Part shown: piece by piece, positions 19,786 through 22,334 of the stretch
How the letters are laid out: every line of letters starts with the position of its first letter
Position numbering within the stretch: the first letter of the stretch is position 1
From: Plakobranchus ocellatus
Lineage: Eukaryota > Mollusca > Gastropoda > Plakobranchidae
DNA: 22,334 nucleotides
Assembly: GCA_019648995.1 (NCBI GenBank)
Contig: BLXT01000621.1
Span: 612,546 to 634,879, forward strand
Direction of reading: 5' to 3'
Position numbers and translations under genes: made by a program
Notes under the pieces: generated by a model
The model's database searches: none
Told to the model about the DNA's origin: nothing
Seen by the model: only the letters and a program-made list of their open reading frames with translations

Positions 19786-20395
19786 ATCTACTTTTGATCT
19801 AGATATATCCAGAATCTTGGTTTAGATCCATTTGGATCGAGTTTAATATATCCTTCTAGATTCTCTAGTTTTACTAATATTGCCATAACCTTCATTCGTG
19901 GAATTACTGGAAAGTCACATCAAGATTAAAAGTGATGATCTACAACAATAAAAATTATCTTAACCTCACCTAAGAATGTCTTTGCAATCAAAACTCTCTT
20001 CGGTTCTAGATCTAGATGATCTAATCTTATGATTGGGTATGATGCCCCGGTGCAAACCTTCCAACTCTAGATCTACCAGGAATCAAATTGAATAGGATTA
20101 TAAGAATCTAGATCTATATTAGATCTAAATTTGAGTCTATACTCGAGAACTAGATCTAGAGTCTAGCTATATTGCTGAGATATAGATCTAGAGTCTAGAT
20201 ATAAATTTTGATCTAGGCTAGCACACTTCGGTGGATCTGATAATAGATTCTAGATCTAGACTAGATCTCATCTAGATTCTAGATCTAGGTGAAGATGCAG
20301 AGCCAAGCTCAGATCTAATTGACCATGCAGATCTGGATCTAGATCTAGACTATAGGCCTAGACTTGTTCTCAGTGGATCTAGATCTAGATAATAC
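19786..20395. repeat. AGATCT/TCTAGA-rich low-complexity DNA
   Basis: The palindromic hexamer AGATCT occurs about a dozen times within roughly 385 bp (20006-20390), often as TCTAGATCTAGA. Because both hexamers are self-complementary the block has no strand. Shorter patches of the same motif occur near 10657-10800, 16870-16920 and 17019-17043. Such DNA is common in some gastropod genomes, from memory. Confidence 0.85.
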
Positions 20396-21300
20396 CCGGT
20401 CGTTTTCTCAAATGCTTCGGATTGAGCACCAAGAGCAGACAAAATGAGCTCTTTAGGTTGAATTTAATCAAACCAAGCAAAAGGATGAGGTGTGAGGACA
20501 GAAGACAAACTCTGTGTTTCACGAAAGTAACTTCAGGCCAGATTGAATGAAAATCATTCTTTGTCTGGGCTAATAAGTTTTTCAGTTATCGATTCCTTAA
20601 TAAAACTAGAAACAAAGCTCTGAAATATTGGATTCAATGAAAAAAAACAAATGCTACAGTAAAAGAAAATATTAGAAATTTATGAAATGTCTGTGTAAAA
20701 GTCTAGTTTTCCCTTTCCAAAGCTTGGTGATTGTATCGAGAAGCCGTCACACATACCAGGCCTAATGAAAGTAGTCGATATCTATTTTTTGAACCTGCCC
20801 ACGTTGTGAAAATAAACCTTTCTCGGGTGTTGTCTTGATTCTTTTACTAGTCCAGGTCTCAGTGAAGAGGAAAACTTCAAACGTGTTATAATTTATCATT
20901 AATTCTTTAAGTAAACCAAATTTGTCTGTGTTTCTTTTTCCATTATTTTTAATTAAACTGTGTCGACAGGCCTCTTAACTTAAAGGCGATACAAATCAAA
21001 GAGAGACGGTTCAGGTATACTCAGAGAGGAACCTGAAATTGTGCGTGTATGAAGCGTTTGTCTTGCGTCTGTATGAGGGCGGTGAACAAAGTTGATGTGG
21101 GAAAAGTAGAGAGTGGAAAACGCTCTAAGTTTGATCGCAATATTATAGATTCTCAAGTTCTAACTGTTCATAATTTTCCCCCCTTGTTTAAAACAGTTCT
21201 GCTTTTGAGCGTTAGTTTCAATAATACTGTGAGAGTGATATCGTGGGAGATAATCACCAAAAACATTTGCACTTAAAAAAATATTACGACTTGCTTCCTT
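20396..21300. other. Right-hand flank, no gene seen
   Basis: This is AT-rich DNA with no recognised coding sequence. It may contain the non-coding first exon and promoter of ATXN7L3, but no splice donor or core promoter stands out. Confidence 0.35.
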
Positions 21301-21310
21301 TGTTTTTTCC

Positions 21311-21400
21311 AGGCCATTGAACCGCGCCAATAGCGCCTGGCTTGGCGGGGGCCAGGAACCTTGAGATCAGCTAGGCAATGAAGGGCTCAACCACTCTTAA
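21311..21400 (+). other. GC-rich block behind a splice-acceptor-like tract
   Basis: A tract ending TTTGTTTTTTCCAG (to 21312) precedes a locally GC-rich stretch containing the hairpin CCTGGC/GCCAGG (21336-21341 and 21351-21356). In one frame it reads PLNRANSAWLGGGQEP then stop. It could be the last coding exon of another plus-strand gene, a repeat end, or chance. I recognise no family. Confidence 0.2.
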
Positions 21401-22043
21401 GAGGGTATTTTTTAATTGAATTGAAATTATTCATTGATGGTAGAGGTTGTGGAAGCTTAGCGATGTAGGCCTAAAGGCTTGAAGTTTGAAAACATGGAGA
21501 GGAGTGAAGAATATTATCAATTTCCAACGTTCTCGTCATCGCTTCCTCTTATTATTAGAACTCATAAGTTTATGAATCATGAATCGTTGTTGTTGTATAT
21601 TGGGTTATTATTATCAATGTTTAAACTTTGTATTTCATTTCTACAGTCATTTATTGTGCCCTTCTTTGCAAAATTTTTACTGTGCAAGGGGAAGTCGCCA
21701 TACCTTTACTTCAATTCCCTATCAGAACTACACGATTAAGTAAATCTCCTGCAAACAAGGAAAGCTTCCCTGTTTTTCGTCCTCTGTAATGAAACATGTT
21801 GTAAATCCTCGCGAACTTTCAACGCCAAATTTTATTAGCTATTTTTGGTAGAGCAATATGAGAGATTCAACTATTTTAAGAACACCATGGCACAGTCCCA
21901 CTGTCTAAGTATGTGCTAAACTTACGCTCAATATATGTGTTAGAAAACACTGGAAAAAAAGCAGACACAAATCAGTTTAAGAATTTGAAAATGGAGGCAC
22001 ATTGGATGTAATAATAGAATTATTATTAACAAAACATCATCAT
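21401..22043. other. AT-rich flank, no gene seen
   Basis: This holds one 86-codon plus-strand open frame (21479-21739) with hydrophobic content and no known homologue. It lacks supporting splice or initiation signals, so it is not called a gene. Confidence 0.35.
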
Positions 22044-22075
22044 CAACAACAACAAAAACAACAACAACAACAACA
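22027..22075. repeat. (CAA)n and (CAT)n microsatellite
   Basis: Trinucleotide runs of CAT then CAA form a simple repeat interrupted by one longer A run. It is non-coding as far as can be seen. Confidence 0.9.
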
Positions 22076-22334
22076 AGAGCATCAAAAAGAAATCACGGAC
22101 ACCAGCTTAAACTGCATTAAACATTTTGTCTTTGTTTGCCTTCATTAGTAATAGATTTATTATTTTTTCTTCGTATTACTTGATGAAGTATGTTAATGAT
22201 GAAGCCAAAATAAAATCAATACGTCATAGTGTCAACGGTGTTGTTTACGTTTGATCACAAACAATTTATCTAAGTAAAAGCGAGTAAACTACCTTTTCTA
22301 TTTTTATTGGTAAAGTGTGCACAACCAAACACCT

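Noticed and set aside
19356-19786. Two plus-strand open frames right of the transposon nest
   Set aside because: They start inside the LTR fossil or in AT-rich flank and match no known family.

Overview
This is a eukaryotic, AT-rich window dominated by introns and transposon debris. It holds one recognisable host gene on the minus strand, an orthologue of ATXN7L3 (yeast Sgf11), the zinc-finger adaptor of the SAGA deubiquitinase module. Lophotrochozoan, probably gastropod, origin is inferred from the SAGA protein's animal-type layout, the abundant AGATCT/TCTAGA-rich DNA, the tRNA-derived SINE heads and the LINE type. The species cannot be read from the sequence.

Layout, left to right. Positions 1-3076 lie downstream of the stop codon: probable 3' UTR or flank, with a SINE-like block (about 1133-1290) and an 806-bp candidate Tigger/pogo-like non-autonomous transposon (2174-2979). 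Positions 3077-15934 carry twelve coding exons of ATXN7L3, read right to left. Every junction is GT-AG, the phases fit throughout, and the conceptual protein is 374 residues with no break. Introns hold an 85-bp tandem repeat beside a 26-bp micro-exon (8443-8694), a piggyBac-like element (10338-11221), an (AT)n run (13210-13277), a fold-back (14298-14398), a 121-bp tandem repeat (14791-15300) and a SINE head (about 15478-15560). A strong splice acceptor 38 bp before the start codon shows that at least one non-coding first exon lies further right.

Positions 16385-19426 look like a three-layer nest: a piggyBac-like element with TTAA ends, a solo-LTR fossil inside it (17543-19399, with a 5-bp GCCGG duplication), and inside the LTR a 5'-truncated LINE ending in (TAA)n. 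Positions 19786-20395 are AGATCT-rich low-complexity DNA. From 20396 to the end I see no convincing gene, only a possible plus-strand splice acceptor with a short GC-rich block near 21311 and a (CAA)n run near 22044.

I found no sign of a new multi-gene system. The points of most interest are the fully readable exon structure with two micro-exons, the nested transposons, and the repeats placed next to splice sites and the stop codon.
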